NCBI GenBank assembly: GCA_963575745.1
Contig: CAUYUJ010018337.1
Coordinates: 140,001 to 204,000 of the forward strand
Length of the DNA: 64,000 nucleotides
DNA from: Prorocentrum cordatum
Taxonomy: Eukaryota; Sar; Dinophyceae; Prorocentrales; Prorocentraceae
Direction of reading: 5' to 3'
Shown: positions 1 to 13,242 of the stretch, in pieces
How the letters are laid out: each line of letters opens with the position of its first letter
Position numbering within the stretch: the stretch's first letter is position 1
The notes under the pieces: model-generated
Seen by the model: only the letters and a program-made list of their open reading frames with translations
Told to the model about the DNA's origin: nothing
The model's database searches: none
Program-made: the position numbers and the translations under genes

Positions 1-51
1 TGTGTGTGTGTGTGTGTTTTGTGTGAGTGTGTGTGTGTGTCTGTGTGTGTG

Positions 52-83
<32 letters not shown>

Positions 84-98
84 TGTGTGTGTGTGTGT

Positions 99-155
<57 letters not shown>

Positions 156-212
156 TACGTGCGTGCGGTCGTGCGTGCGTGCGTGCGTGCGTGCATGTGT
201 GTGTGTGCGGAG
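1..212. repeat. GT / GCGT microsatellite
   Basis: Alternating TG dinucleotides pass into GTGC tetranucleotides, all of it low complexity. The Cys/Val/Arg-rich reading frames across it come from the repeat and are not genes. Confidence 0.95.
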
Positions 213-595
213 CCGAGCAGCATGGTTCGCTATGGGCGACTCCTGCGCGCTCCCCGCCCAGTGCCGCGTGAGGTTCCGGCGCGCGCCGCCAGTTGCCTGC
301 CTGGCTATGCTACGTCGCTGCGCACGCGGCCGCGACGCCAAAAAAGTGTTCGCGTTCTGCAGCCTGCCTAGGAAAGAAGCCGGCCCAAGCCACTTCTCCA
401 GCCTCCTCGGCATGGTGTCTCTGGGCTCCTGCACGGTAAACATTCGAAACATGTCCTCGTCTCATCATCATCTGTTGTTTCGCCTCCACATCCATGGTCC
501 GCGTTCCGCTTGAGTTCAAGTCGACTAGTAGCCCTACCTCAACTACCGCCCCACAGCATACCTCGCCGTCAGGACTTCGCTCCTCCTTCCACCCC
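213..595. other. non-repetitive spacer, no gene seen
   Basis: Unique-looking sequence between two microsatellites. No reading frame here shows protein-like composition on either strand. Confidence 0.4.
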
Positions 596-750
596 TCCTC
601 CGTCTCCTCCTCCTCCTCCTCCTCCTCGTCCTCCTCCTCCTCCTTCTCCTCCTCCTCCACCACCTCCACCTCTTCCTCCTCCTCCTCTCCTCCTCCTACT
701 CCTCCTCCTCCTCCTCCCCGTCCATATCCTCATCACTCTTCCTCCTCCTC
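596..750. repeat. CCT/TCC trinucleotide tract
   Basis: An almost pure pyrimidine TCC repeat with a few interruptions. It gives Ser/Pro/Leu homopolymer frames on plus and Gly/Glu/Arg frames on minus; none is taken as coding. Confidence 0.9.
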
Positions 751-979
751 CCCAAGCCGATCCTAACACTCATGGAAGCCTCGCCGCGGGCAGATGTTTG
801 TGCCCCCCCTGGAATTATGTAACAAACACAGCCCGTTCTCTCATCATCCTCCTTCTTCTCCTCCTCCTCCTCCTACATCATGCTTCCTCTGCCTCCTCCT
901 CCTTCTCTTGCTAATCCTCGTCATCCTTCGGCAGCGGCACCGACGAATACGCCAAGACGACGACCCTGCATGCCTCCGC

Positions 980-1145
980 AAATCCTGGCACACAGCCGAC
1001 TACGCTGCCGCCGTCAGCGCAGCCGCCGAAGTCGCCGCCGAAGCCGCCGCCGCCCTCGCGGCCGCCGCAACCGCCGCCGCCGAAGCCTGCGAGACCAGAG
1101 CCATCGTCGCCGCCGAAGCTGCCACCGCCGCCGAAGCCGCCCGCC
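980..1145. repeat. GCC-rich trinucleotide tract
   Basis: A degenerate GCC/GCN tract that yields alanine-rich and arginine-rich frames. It is read as a simple repeat rather than an exon because no domain flanks it. Confidence 0.7.
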
Positions 1146-1313
1146 ACGGTGTATGTACTACAACATGCTTCAATGTGCGCGTCGTCCCTGCGGAGGCAAC
1201 CCGCACACACAATACCAGCATGTCTAACGGGCGAAAAAATGGCGGCCCGAATCCCTGACATTGTGGGACTTTCGAATGGACCACCAATTGGGGGCCGAAC
1301 TCGGGGATGTACT

Positions 1314-1500
1314 TATGGATTCTACGACAATGGACACCCTAACAGTCCTATCATTGAATGTGAGATGTGTTTAACATGTCGGAACAATGCCCTAAACATG
1401 CTTCAAACATGTTTTAATGTTTCAAACATATTTGAAACATGTTTTAGACATCTGGATATTATTTGGCAGTATGCTTCCTCTCCATTGATCGTCCTCCACA
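1314..1500. mobile_element. MITE-like element family M6, copy a
   Basis: About 187 bp. It starts TATGGATTCTACGACAATGG and ends with the complementary pattern ...CCATTGATCGTCCTCCACA. The interior is AT-rich with repeated AAACATGTTT palindromes. It shares the block 'ctaacagtcctat' and the 'agacatctgga..att..ggcag.atgctt.ctctcca' end with copies at 2157-2343 and 26332-26519. It has no coding capacity. Confidence 0.7.
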
Positions 1501-1703
1501 AGGATATACCATGGGGGGGGCGTCCACCCGCGACAGAGGTGCGCCCGAACGGCCCCACCTCCCCGAGCGGCATCCCCGAATTCCCCGTCTTCTCTGAACG
1601 GCCCGACTTTTTGGGGGGCGCTCGGGGGGTGGGAGCGAGGATTCGCCTGCGAATGTCCCCCCACACATCCGAGGATCTAGTATTTTGAGCGCGCGGCCCC
1701 AGA

Positions 1704-1936
1704 TTGAGCAAGGACCGACCGTCCTGGCATTCCTGTAGCCCTACCACGAAGTGTTCTGAGAACCCCAAAATGTTCGAAAAACAAAATCAATGTTCTTAGA
1801 ACATAAACCCGATGCGACAAAACAAGACAGACTCCGCCAGAAATGCTCTAAGAACATTTCGTGGGAACCAGAAAAGGTGATTAGAACATTGTTTGGTAAG
1901 CCTATAGGCACGCCAGGACGCTTCGCCACTGCTTGA
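1704..1936. mobile_element. MITE-like element family M1, copy a
   Basis: 233 bp. The left end TTGAGCAAGGACCGACCGTCC and the complement of the right end TCAAGCAGTGGCGAAGCGTCC form an imperfect inverted repeat that continues inward for about 40 bp. It is flanked by a perfect 5-bp direct repeat CCAGA (1699-1703 and 1937-1941). Internal palindromes around TTCTTAGAACAT recur in all three copies. Non-coding. Confidence 0.8.
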
Positions 1937-2156
1937 CCAGAGATCCCAACCCTTCACCCTGGGGTAGTCTTTCGTCCCGGAGCCATGTTTGATGGTCCTG
2001 GGGCCCAGCAACGGTCCTCCGAGGCCGAACTCGAAGAAACATACCCAAATTATGGGGTAATCAGAAAGGCACCGATACCGCTAGGCCGACAAGGAGGAAG
2101 AGGGGGCCCGGGTAGCGGTATGGGCACCTTGTCCTCGTCTGAGATTGCACAAGCAC

Positions 2157-2343
2157 TGTGGATGCCATGACAATGGATATTCTAACAGTCCTATGCAATG
2201 AACATGTGTTTCAGCTGCGTAAAACATGTTCTAGAACCGTTTCAAACATGTTCTTAACATAAGTTAAGCATGTCTGAGACATCCTTTAGACATCTGGAAA
2301 CTATTCGGCAGCATGCTTCCTCTCCATTTGGCCGACTTCCACA
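2157..2343. mobile_element. MITE-like element family M6, copy b
   Basis: 187 bp, with ends TGTGGATGCCATGACAATGG and (complement of the right end) TGTGGAAGTCGGCCAAATGG. The interior has the family's AAACATGTT palindromes. The flanks themselves resemble each other over about 27 bp (2128-2156 and 2345-2372), so the element sits between two related sequences. Confidence 0.75.
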
Positions 2344-2413
2344 GGCCTCGTCCTCGCCTGGAATTGTGCAAGCACGGATCGTCGGAGCTCCGGGCCCGAG
2401 CCCGCCCGAACCC

Positions 2414-2648
2414 TTGAGCAGGGGCCGACCGTCCCGGCATTCCTATAGCCCTACCACGAAGTGTTCTGAGAACCCCAAAATGTTCTGAGAACAAGGTCAA
2501 TGGTCCAAGGCCATAAACCCGATGTGACACAACAAGACAGGCTCCGCCAGAACTGCTCTAAGAACATTCCGTGGGAGCCACCAAGAGGTTCTTAGAACAT
2601 CGTTTGGTAGGGGGCATAGGCACGCCAGGACGCTTCGCCACTGCTTGA
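2414..2648. mobile_element. MITE-like element family M1, copy b
   Basis: Same ends and interior as the copies at 1704-1936 and 6099-6331. Flanking AACCC occurs on both sides, a possible 5-bp target duplication. Non-coding. Confidence 0.8.
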
Positions 2649-2659
2649 ACCCCGAGGCC

Positions 2660-2820
2660 TCCACGGATGGGGGGGGGGGCCTCGGGTGGGGCGCCGCGCC
2701 CCGGCGGCGCCGGGGCGCGCGCAAGGGCCGCGCGGGGGGGCCGCGGCTCGTGCTGTGGCGGCGTGGTGTGCCGCGGCGCCGTCGTCGGCTCGCCGCCGCC
2801 GCCGGTCGTCGATCGGCGGT
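2660..2820. repeat. G/C-rich low-complexity tract
   Basis: Runs of G and of GCC/GCG with no protein-like frame; simple-sequence drift. Confidence 0.5.
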
Positions 2821-2975
2821 GGACAAACCTCTCTTTAGTAAACCACCCTTTAGTGAAAACAGCCTAGGACCGAAACCGACGGACCTGGACCCGCAAAAAA
2901 AACGGCCGCGACGCCCTCTCGCGAACCGTAATCGGCAAATTCGCAAATCGACGTGTCAGGGTAGGAGGTCTATCC
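2821..2975. mobile_element. MITE-like element family M7, copy a
   Basis: 155 bp. It begins GGACAAACCTC and ends GAGGTCTATCC, an imperfect terminal inverted repeat. It shares 'tttagtgaaaac', 'cgccctctcg' and 'atcgacgtgtca' in the same order with the copy at 28541-28696. Non-coding. Confidence 0.75.
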
Positions 2976-3947
2976 ACCTCCGAGTCGACGTCGTCGCGGG
3001 TCGTCGACGTCGGCGTCGTCGGCGTCGCCGCGGTCGACATCGTCGACGCCGTCCGTTGCCTCTGCTCCGCGCTGCGCGCCCTGGCGCCCTGCTGCGCTCT
3101 GCTGTGTGGCATGCGCCCCTCGGCAATTCGTCCCGATGACACCTTGTCTCGCGCACGCCCCTCGGGAAAACGGCATCGTGATGCGTCTCAGGATTAATCC
3201 CCTGCCTCCATATCCTTTAATGCTGGTGTTGCTCCCCCTCCTTCTCGCCCGGGTCCTCCCCGCATCCACCCCTCCTCATCTCTCTCATGTTCCTCCTTCT
3301 GCTTTCCCTTGCGTCCCCTGCCGACCCTGGGCGTGGAGAATCCAGGTGTTGCTGGGGACGAGTTACTGTACCAGATAGCTCAAATGCCTTCCGAAACCCA
3401 GCGAAAACTCACCTGGAAGGGCCCTGGAAGGCTTTTCGGATGGTCCCAGGGGCGCTTCGGGAGGGTCTCCGGTCGCTTGGGGTGCTCCAGCGAACCCGGG
3501 ACCTTCCAGCCATCGACCCGGGATGGGCCCAGCAAGCAGTGGTCGCGTCGGCGCTCCGCCAGTGGACCAGGCGCGGCGGACCAGGCGCGGCGGACACCTT
3601 ACTCGTATGGCGCTCTCAAGCCCGTACCTTTTCACTACGCGTGTCAACGTTTCGCCCCTGCTGGGGCTCGTCAGGACTCGAATGAAAATGGCAGCGGCAT
3701 GCGAACACAGCAAGTGCATGATCGACACAATACTGCGTGCAATGCGATACGGCAAACGGCGCGGCTGGCAACGCGCTCTTTTGAACGAACACCCTGCCAC
3801 GGCCAGCCCCGAGCGCCCCGCGTGCGCGCCGCGGCAGCTTCGAGGACTCGCGATGAGACCCCGGGGCGCCTCCCAGGAGAGCCTTCGAGGGCCCTCGCGA
3901 AAGGGGTCCCGAAGGGCCCTCCGAGTGTTTAGGCTCTTGGGGGTAAT

Positions 3948-4065
3948 CCCACCAGCCCTCTGGGCGTAGGTGGTCTAGAGCAGATCCTCTTCCACCCCTC
4001 CCTCTTCCCCCTTGGGGAGGGGTTTACCCCTCCCCCTACCCCCTCCCCTGGACCTGGACGGGGGG
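3948..4065. repeat. dispersed repeat R6, copy a
   Basis: Shares 'ccaccagccct.tgggcgt' followed by a paired A/G-rich and C/T-rich block ('ggggtttacccctccccc') and 'cctggacctgg' with 7751-7870. A shorter relative lies near 24318-24360. Function unknown. Confidence 0.6.
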
Positions 4066-4077
4066 GGCCGCGGGTAG

Positions 4078-4640
4078 TTAGAGCGTCCAAGATGGCCCAA
4101 GACGGCTCCAAGAGCGCCTCAGAGAACCCAAGATGAGCTCCAAGATGGCTCAAGATAGCGCAAGATCGCTCACGATGGCTCCTAAGATGGTTCCAAGAAG
4201 CCCAAAGACGGCCCCAAGATAACTCCAAGTGGCCAAACAGCTCCCCAAGGAGGCCCCGAAGAGGCCAAAATCGTCCCAAAACCTAAGGAAAATCAATGAT
4301 TTTTGCTTTCTCGCCTTTTCGCTTCCGATGGCCATCCGAGGCCTGGAGATGGCTCCAAGATGGCCCAAGAGGGCCCCAAGAGAGCCCCAAAAGAGCCCCA
4401 AGACGGCCCCAAGAGCGCCCAAGAGCACTCCAAGAGCGTTCCAAGAGGGGTCCAAGAGGCGATTTTAGGGGCTTCCGAGGGGGGGCGCTAATTAAACCCC
4501 CCCTCTTGTTTGATCGACTCCCTCCAAGATGGCCCCAAAAGCGCCCCGAAGGCTCCCCAGAGCGCCTCAAGAGGGTCCCAAGAGGCGCCCAAGATGCCCC
4601 AAGGCGCCCAAAAAGCCCTCCAAGAGGCCCTCAAAAGACC
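4078..4640. repeat. minisatellite, ~10-12 bp units (CCAAGANGGCCC type)
   Basis: Repeated CCAAGATGGC / CCAAGAGGCCC motifs, interrupted at 4284-4330 by an AT-richer block. Similar units recur at 8520-8760 and 25460-25510. Both strands stay open in several frames because of unit length, not coding. Confidence 0.8.
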
Positions 4641-4654
4641 CCCAAGAAGCTCCT

Positions 4655-4785
4655 TCCCCTCCTCCTCCTCCTCCTCCGATTCTTCCTCCTTCTCCGTCCT
4701 CCTCCTCCTCCTCCTCCTCCTCCTCTTCCCCCTCCTCCTCCTCCTCCTCCTCCGACGACGACGACGACGACGACTCCTCTTCCAT
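4655..4785. repeat. TCC / GAC trinucleotide tract
   Basis: TCC repeats followed by a short run of GAC. Low complexity. Confidence 0.9.
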
Positions 4786-5259
4786 CCTCCCCCTCTCGGG
4801 GTCTGTGACAGCTTCCCCCGCCCTTTGTTATTCTGCATGCTCCCCGACTTCCCTGATCACCTCAACTCCCCTGAGCATCGTTTCTGGATGGGCTGGTGGG
4901 GATACGCGAAGCGTCAACAATTCGCCGACGTTTTGGGGAATTGTCCATGAAAAAAACATAATCCAGGCCACGAGAATCCATTGCTAAAAGAAGTCGGGGA
5001 CCTCGGAGACCCTTCTCCTAGGGCTCGCAACTTCGCGCTTCGCGCTCCGCGAAGAACTTCGCGCTTTCGCGCCGCCCCCCCAAAGGGAGAAAAGGAGGAC
5101 GAGGAGGAGGGGGAGCAGGAACGAGGACCGCGAGGCGCGAACAACTTCGCGCCCTCGTGGGAGCCCTTATCCTCGGAGGCTCCGAGGTCCCCGAGAAGGG
5201 CCTCCGAAGGCTCTCCGAGGGCCTCCGAGGGTCTCCCAGGGTCCCCGAAGGGGCCCCGC

Positions 5260-5320
5260 GCAGCGCGCGCCGCGCGCGCAGCGCGCGCCGCGCGGGCGCC
5301 GCGCGCGGAGAGCACGCGCG
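5260..5320. repeat. GCGC-rich purine/pyrimidine alternating tract
   Basis: GCGCGC-type alternating sequence, a potential Z-DNA former, within a wider G/C-rich block with 'cttcgcgct' and 'ccgagggc' repeats. Confidence 0.6.
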
Positions 5321-5599
5321 GGAGGCGCGGGGCCGCGGGGCCCCCGAGACTCGCTGAGGCGGCCCGCGCCGCGGGGTGGGACATGGGGAGGACGGGCGGC
5401 GGGGGGCGAGAAGGAGAACGAGAACGTCGGTTCACTAAGTGAGAGATGGGGCGGGGGGGGGGGGCGTGGAGTGGATCCCATGGCGATGCCAGTTCGTCGA
5501 CCACATTAGAGGGAGGACCGAAGCTGCCGACTGTTCAGTTCGGCCTTGCTCAGGACCTTGGGGTTAGGCCCATTCTTGATGCGATCTAAATGAACTCTG

Positions 5600-6000
5600 C
5601 CTGTGGGGGTGACGGTGGTGGGCGGGGGGGTGGGAGGGAGCAGAGGCGAGAGGGAAGGAGAGAGAGATGGTGGAGGCCTGGATGGAGGGACGGGGCGGGG
5701 GGATGCTGGAGGGAGGGACGGGGTGTGGGGCAGGGCTGAACCTAAACGGTGTTTGTCGTGTTTTCGTTATGTGTTCGCTTTCCTCTCGTTTTGTTTTCAG
5801 TCCGCCTTTAGCACAAAACGAGATCGAAACGAAAACGGCCCACGACATCGCCAAAGCACCGTTTAGGTCCACCCCTGGGGTGGCGGGGTGGGGGGGAACA
5901 GAGGCGGGAGGGAAAGCGAGAGAGACGGGATGGAGGCCTGGAGGGAGGGACGGGGCGGGGGGGATGCTGGGAGGGGCGCGGGGGGTGCAGGCCCAGCGGG
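5600..6000. repeat. direct repeat split by an insertion
   Basis: A G-rich block at about 5608-5735 is repeated at about 5877-5985 (shared: 'agaggcg.gagggaa', 'tggaggcctgga.ggagggacggggcggggg', 'atgctgg'). The two copies flank the element at 5741-5867. Confidence 0.65.
5741..5867. mobile_element. MITE-like element family M8
   Basis: 127 bp with near-perfect ends CCTAAACGGTGTTT and AAGCACCGTTTAGG. The interior also carries complementary stretches (TTTTCGTT... and ...AACGAAAACGG). No protein is encoded. Confidence 0.75.
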
Positions 6001-6059
6001 AGCGAGGGGAGAGACGGAGGGACGGAGGGAATGAGCAAGGGGCGATGACTACCTACTCT

Positions 6060-6514
6060 AGGAGGCAACTATTGGGAGGTTTTCGTCGGAAAGATTAATT
6101 AAGCAAGGACCGACCGTCCTGGCATTTCTATAGTCATACCACGAAATGTTCTTAGAACCCAAGTCTGTTCGAATAACAAAAACAATGGTCTTAGAACATA
6201 AACCCGATATAGCAAAACAAGACAGTCCCAGCCAGAAATGTTCTAATAACATTTCGTGGGAACCACGATAGGTTCTTAGAACATTGTTTGGTAGGGCTAT
6301 TGGCGAGCCAGGACGCTTCGCCACTGCTTGAATTGAGGAAGAGTAAGCCCCATTTGGGAGCTGTTACGCCGGAAAGGGCCTCGGACCAAGCGGGATTGAG
6401 GCCAGACTAAGCGGGACTAAGCGGGACTAGGCCAGATTAAGCAGGATCAAGCAGGATTAAACCGGATTTCGGACCAGGGCGAAAACAGAATTTGACCTCC
6501 CAGGAGTTGCATCC
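6060..6514. mobile_element. MITE-like element family M2, copy a (interrupted)
   Basis: It starts GGAGGCAACTATTGGGAGGT and ends ACCTCCCAGGAGTTGCATCC, an inverted terminal repeat. The interior has a short tandem repeat of GGATTAAGC-like units. The left third is interrupted by an M1 element (6099-6331). Removing it restores the order seen in uninterrupted copies at 29406-29602 and 29798-30014. Confidence 0.8.
6099..6331. mobile_element. MITE-like element family M1, copy c, nested in M2
   Basis: Same ends and internal palindromes as copies a and b. Flanks ATTAA (left) and ATTGA (right) are a near-match 5-bp duplication. Its position inside M2 makes this M1 insertion younger than the host M2 copy. 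Confidence 0.8.
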
Positions 6515-6674
6515 GAACCTACCAGGCCACCCCAACCCAACCCGGAGGCCCGAAACTGACCCGAATTTCGGGTTGGGGGGGTACGGATACCCTGTGTTTG
6601 TTCAGTGTTCCCCGACGCCCCCCCCAATGGAAAGGGAGGACAAATTGAGGACTTCGGGTTGGGTTGGTGTGGTT

Positions 6675-6837
6675 GAAGGGGCCCCAGGACACACAAATAG
6701 ATACACACAAATAAAAACATTCCCCATATGTTCCCATATTTTCTAGGTTTTTGTCTTCCCCCCACTTCCCATATTTTCCCATATTTTCTGAGGAATCGAC
6801 GATTAATTGTGTCTGTTTGTTTCTTTCCCTCCTGAGT
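6675..6837. mobile_element. dispersed element family M4, copy a
   Basis: About 163 bp, from GAAGGGGCCCCAGGACACAC to 'gtctgtttgtttctttccctcctga'. It contains two 'cccatattttc' motifs, 'gtcttccccccac' and 'atcgacgattaattgtgtct'. Related copies lie at 15803-16139 (interrupted), 16841-17005 and 30879-31038. The terminal inverted repeats are weak. Confidence 0.7.
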
Positions 6838-7750
6838 GGTTTGGTGGGTGGTGGGGCGGGGGCAGCAGGCAAGGCGGGAGGGAAGGAGACGGGGCGGGGC
6901 ACTGGCTTCGGAGGGAACCAATCATGCGCCTGCACTGGCCCTGGCCCGGCCGGCCTGGGCGTTCACCACGGCCGAGCCAAGACAGGAACAGCCAAGACAG
7001 CTCGGACATCTCTGAGATCTGGCGGCTCAGGAAAACCCCTCGGGCCGCGCGGCCTTTTCGGATCGTTCTGGAATGCTGTGAGAGCTCCCCAGATCGTTCT
7101 GGAACGACTCGTCCCTGTCCCAGCCCCGCCCGCAGTGCGCGCACAAACGCGCACGTTTAAGCGGTCGCGGCCTCGCGCGCAGCGACGAGGCGTAGAACAT
7201 TGAAATCCACTGCGCGCAGGTCCCGCGCGGGCGGGGCCATCAGAAACGGGAGCCCCGCGCCATAGGCCATCCAAACATGGCTGGCCGGTTTAACCGAAAA
7301 ACGAGGACGGCGAAAGAGCAACGGACCGCGGGGGGGACGTCCCGCCAAGCAACGCACGCACACGCACAAATCCCGGGCGCGGGACTGGCCCGGCCAAGAT
7401 CGGCGTCGACCTCTGGATTCCACGGGCCGGTTTGGCCGGGAAGATCGGCGGGCCTCGCGAGGGCGCAGGAGGGCTTGACGGGGGAACCAAACACAGTAGA
7501 GCACCCACGCCTGGGCGTCTCCTCAGAGGGGGGGCTGGGGACCCAGTTGGGTGCCCCTGGGGAAGCAAGAAAAATAAGGGCATCAACATAAGCGCGTTCG
7601 CGCAATATCTGACATCAGACCCCTCCCACCCATCCTTTCCCAATGAAGCGATTTATCACTATCCGCCCGCACGTGTCGTGGCGGACCTGGAAATTCAACC
7701 ACAGGCCCCATCGGGCTATGCACAACCGGAACAACAAAGAGCTGTGCAAA
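6838..7750. other. spacer, no gene seen
   Basis: Unique G/C-rich sequence with overlapping open frames on both strands but no domain, codon pattern or conserved motif that I can recognise. Confidence 0.4.
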
Positions 7751-7870
7751 TCCCACCAGCCCTTTGGGCGTGAGTGGTTTAGAGAGCCCGCTCTGTCCTC
7801 AACCCCACTTCTTCCCCTCCCGGGAGGGGTTTACCCCTCCCCCTACCCCCTCCCCCTGGACCTGGAGAGG
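7751..7870. repeat. dispersed repeat R6, copy b
   Basis: Same order of blocks as 3948-4065, including the 'ggggtttacccctccccc' core that is nearly self-complementary with the preceding 'cccctcccgggagggg'. Confidence 0.6.
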
Positions 7871-8367
7871 GAGTCCCGAACGTCAGACAGACTTTGGCCC
7901 CTACCCCTCCCCCTACCCCTGGCCTTCCTTCAGACAGACTTTGGCTGAATGCCCATACCACCAAGCAGCTCGTGGCGTTGTTGCCACCACGAATGGCGTC
8001 CAGGCATCTCCCTGGACAAGTGTACCTAGAGTTATGTCAAAGACTGGTGGGATTCGCGGCCAGGCTCTGACAGTTTTGATGCGAGCAAGGGTGAAGGCAG
8101 CTGGTGAGTTGGGACTTCAGATCCTTGCTGATGTTCGTGCACAGCGACTACGCCATGCGGGCCCGGCTGATGGTCCACCTGGTGGTGATTAGTCATATTT
8201 CAATGGAGCCATTCCTTGGTTAGTTTGCTCCATTCACCATCATCATCGAGTCCCGAACGTCGTCAGGGGAGTCTTTTTCGACGCCTGGGAGGGCCAAAAA
8301 ACTACGACCCTCACGAGGATTCTGGCCCCGAGGGGGGGGAGGCAGTTTGGCGCCTCAGCTCGTCGTT

Positions 8368-8512
8368 GAAGCAAAAAACATTGATTTCACCAAGGTTTTG
8401 GCTCCATTTTGGCCTTCAGAGGGGGCCGCGTTCCTCTTCCTTCTTAGCAGAATCATTGATTTTACCAAGGTTTTGGCTCCATTTTGGCCTTCTCAGGGTC
8501 AGCGCTTACTTG
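8368..8512. repeat. tandem duplication, ~80-bp unit
   Basis: Two copies of 'cattgattt.accaaggttttggctccattttggccttc' joined by a short linker. Confidence 0.75.
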
Positions 8513-8519
8513 CGCTTCT

Positions 8520-8755
8520 GAGGAGGTCGCAAGAGGCCCCAAGATAGCCCCAAGAGGCCCCCACGAGTCTCCTAAGAGGCCTCCAAGAGGCCCCCAAGAG
8601 GCCCCCAAGAGGCCCCAAGAGGTCCCCAAGAAGCCCCCAAGACGCCCCCAAGAGGCCCCCAAGAGGCCCCCAAGACGCCCCAAGAGGCTCCAAGAGGCCC
8701 CCAACAGGCCCCCTGGGGCCGCCAAGAGGCCCCCAAGACGCCCCAAAAGGGGACG
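8520..8755. repeat. minisatellite, AAGAGGCCCCC units
   Basis: About 20 imperfect 11-bp units of CCAAGAGGCCC, related to the array at 4078-4640. Confidence 0.85.
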
Positions 8756-9185
8756 AGGTGCCCGAACGCCTCACGCCACGAGGAGCCCGAACGACTCACA
8801 CCAGGACGAGGGGCCCGAACGACCCACGCCACGAAGAGCCCGAACGACTCACACCAGAAGGAGGGGCCCGAACGACTCACACCAAGACGAGACGCCCGAA
8901 CGACTCACACCACGAGGAGCCCGAACGACTCACACCACGACGAGGGCCCCGAACGACTCACACCACGAGGAGCCCGAACGAGTCACACCAGGAGGAGGGG
9001 CCCGAACGACTCACACCAGGACGAGGGGCCCGAACAACTCACACCACGAGAAGCCCGAACGACTCACACCAGGACGAAGAGCCCGAACGACTCACACCAC
9101 GAAGAGCCCGAACGACTCACACCAGGAAGAAGGGCCCGAACGACTCACACCAAGACGAGAAACCCCAAACGACTCAAACCACGAG
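8755..9185. repeat. minisatellite, 25-32-bp units
   Basis: About 15 units of CCCGAACGACTCACACCA followed by a variable (C/G)(A)(C/G)GA-rich linker. A plus-strand frame stays open across the array and the preceding one for 275 codons, giving degenerate ND-SH-like and TTHT-like peptides. No start context or domain supports translation. Confidence 0.85.
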
Positions 9186-9311
9186 GAGAGCTTTCTCTCC
9201 CTCCTCCTCCGCCTCGTCTTTCCCCCGCTCCCACCACAAGGAGGATGTGCAAGAAGGCGGGAGGAAGGAGGAACAGGGGAGATACGCGGGGGCAGGCGGA
9301 AACACGCCTGA

Positions 9312-11090
9312 CATACACGACTGTCGGCATGCTTCGCAAGAGTTGCTGTTTTGAGATGGGCTGGTGGGGATACGCGAAACGTAAAGAATTGAAAGATTTG
9401 GCGGGTGAGCACGAGTATAAAGCAGGAGGAAAACAATCGGATCGGACGGATTGGCCCTCCACGAAAGCAGGGTGCAAGACCGTGACAGGAAAACGGGGGG
9501 GGGGGGGCTAAATGCAGCTCTGCAGCCCAAGAGGAGCGCGCTGAACCAGGGAAGGAAGCACAGGGTGGCCAAGACGAGACCACATGACAAGAACGCCCAT
9601 CGTTTTCTGCCCAAGAGCAAGCGGCGGAAGCAGGGCCGCCTGCGCTTCAACCGGGCGAGGCGAGCATCGACAACCCCATGGCTTTGGCTACCGACCAGGC
9701 CTCTCTGACGGCGACGCGCGTGGTGCATTCATTCTACACAACAAACCGATAAACATGCAAAGGGAAGCTAAACGGGACTCAGCAAGCGGGAAACGCGGAA
9801 CGAGGGCAGCAAGAACAATGGTAAAGGGGCAACGAAGAAGGACGAAAGGTAGAAACACACATCGAAAGGACGCACACAAGTATACGGAACAATTGAGATC
9901 GCGGTGGAGGCGGTCACCCCCGAGAGCAAGCTTACATAACGCACAGTTAAAACAGTTAATGTAAAACAAAACCTGTGGAGATGCACGCAAAGGATTACAG
10001 CTTGCCCTGAGAAGTCTGGCCAACGCGCTCAAAGAAACCAACGATGGCAGGCGATTTGTCGCAATGCAGTAATGAATACGGGCATGCGGGCTGTAGACTG
10101 GACGAAGCCGACGGGCGCGGCCTAGGAGTGCACGGGTGGCCAAAGCGCATTCTTGCCCCTAAAGCAGTTATTCAACGTTGCCTGGATTTTGCGCGCCCCG
10201 GATTGCGGGACATTCGAGAGAACCTGCAGATGCTAAAAAAGATCGCGCATTCATCCGAGCCGTCAAAGAAACCGACGAAGCCGCAAATCTCTTGGATGGC
10301 CCTGGACTGGACGGCGGCCCTATACATCGGGGTCACCGCAATGCAGAACAAGTGGCGGGCCTGGGCGTTCAATCCACGTTCCCTCTGGTCATGCAAGAAC
10401 TGATCAAAAATCGCATTTCTGCAAGCTCCCGTCAAACTCTGGCTGGCACGCACCACTCGCCGCGGCTGCGCAGAGGGGGTACTTGGGCGGGGCGAATATC
10501 TTGTCGACGTTGCCTAAGCAAATATGGGCGCTCACGCTGCACGGCGGGATCGTCCGATATAGGCCGAGTTTCGCGGCGCCGCGTTCCCAGGTACTTCGCG
10601 AACAAGTGTTGGCGGGACCCCCCCCCGCGATATCCACCCCTGCCCGCGCCCCAAAATATCTCGCAGCCGTCGCAAGACCTCGCCGCGCAAGACCGCGCCG
10701 GCGGAGCATGGCGCCGAATGCTCCTGCATCCGGGCCGCGCAACGACCGCCGCGCGCTTCGGGAAGTCTCGCGCTAGAACAGCAACTCAACTCGCTCTGCT
10801 TACGGGCGTGCGCGCGCACCGATGGCTTCCGCCGCGGCTGCCGCACCGGCCCGGAGGACGGGAACACCGAGAATGGGTGGTAGACGATTGCCGGGCAACC
10901 TCAAGAACAGGACGACCGACCGCACGACTAGAGTATCCGATCACGGACGACCTCGATGAACGCCTCGCATAACTTCAAGGAGAGCGCCGCGAGCACCTCC
11001 GAGAACCACCAGCATTATAAGATCGACATACAGTCGACCAATGGCAGCCCTGACTCGAGCACCGATCGGGAGGCCTTCCAACATTTTTTA
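9312..11090. other. spacer, no gene seen
   Basis: Unique sequence with several open frames of 100-260 codons on both strands, overlapping each other. None shows a recognisable domain, so no gene is called. Confidence 0.35.
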
Positions 11091-11092
11091 AA

Positions 11093-13240
<2,148 letters not shown>

Positions 13241-13242
13241 CC

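Noticed and set aside
2-513. Cys/Val/Arg-rich open frames at the left edge
   Set aside because: They are translations of the GT/GCGT microsatellite; three frames are equally open.
8395-8510. 'ggttttggctccattttgg' as spliced-leader relics
   Set aside because: The order of blocks is wrong (TTTTGGCTC precedes CATTTTGG) and it belongs to an 80-bp tandem repeat with no downstream gene.
8484-9311. 275-codon plus-strand frame
   Set aside because: Runs through two minisatellites; unit lengths explain the open frame and there is no domain.
10178-10972. 264-codon plus-strand frame
   Set aside because: GC-rich region with competing open frames on both strands and no recognisable domain or repeat; kept only as spacer.
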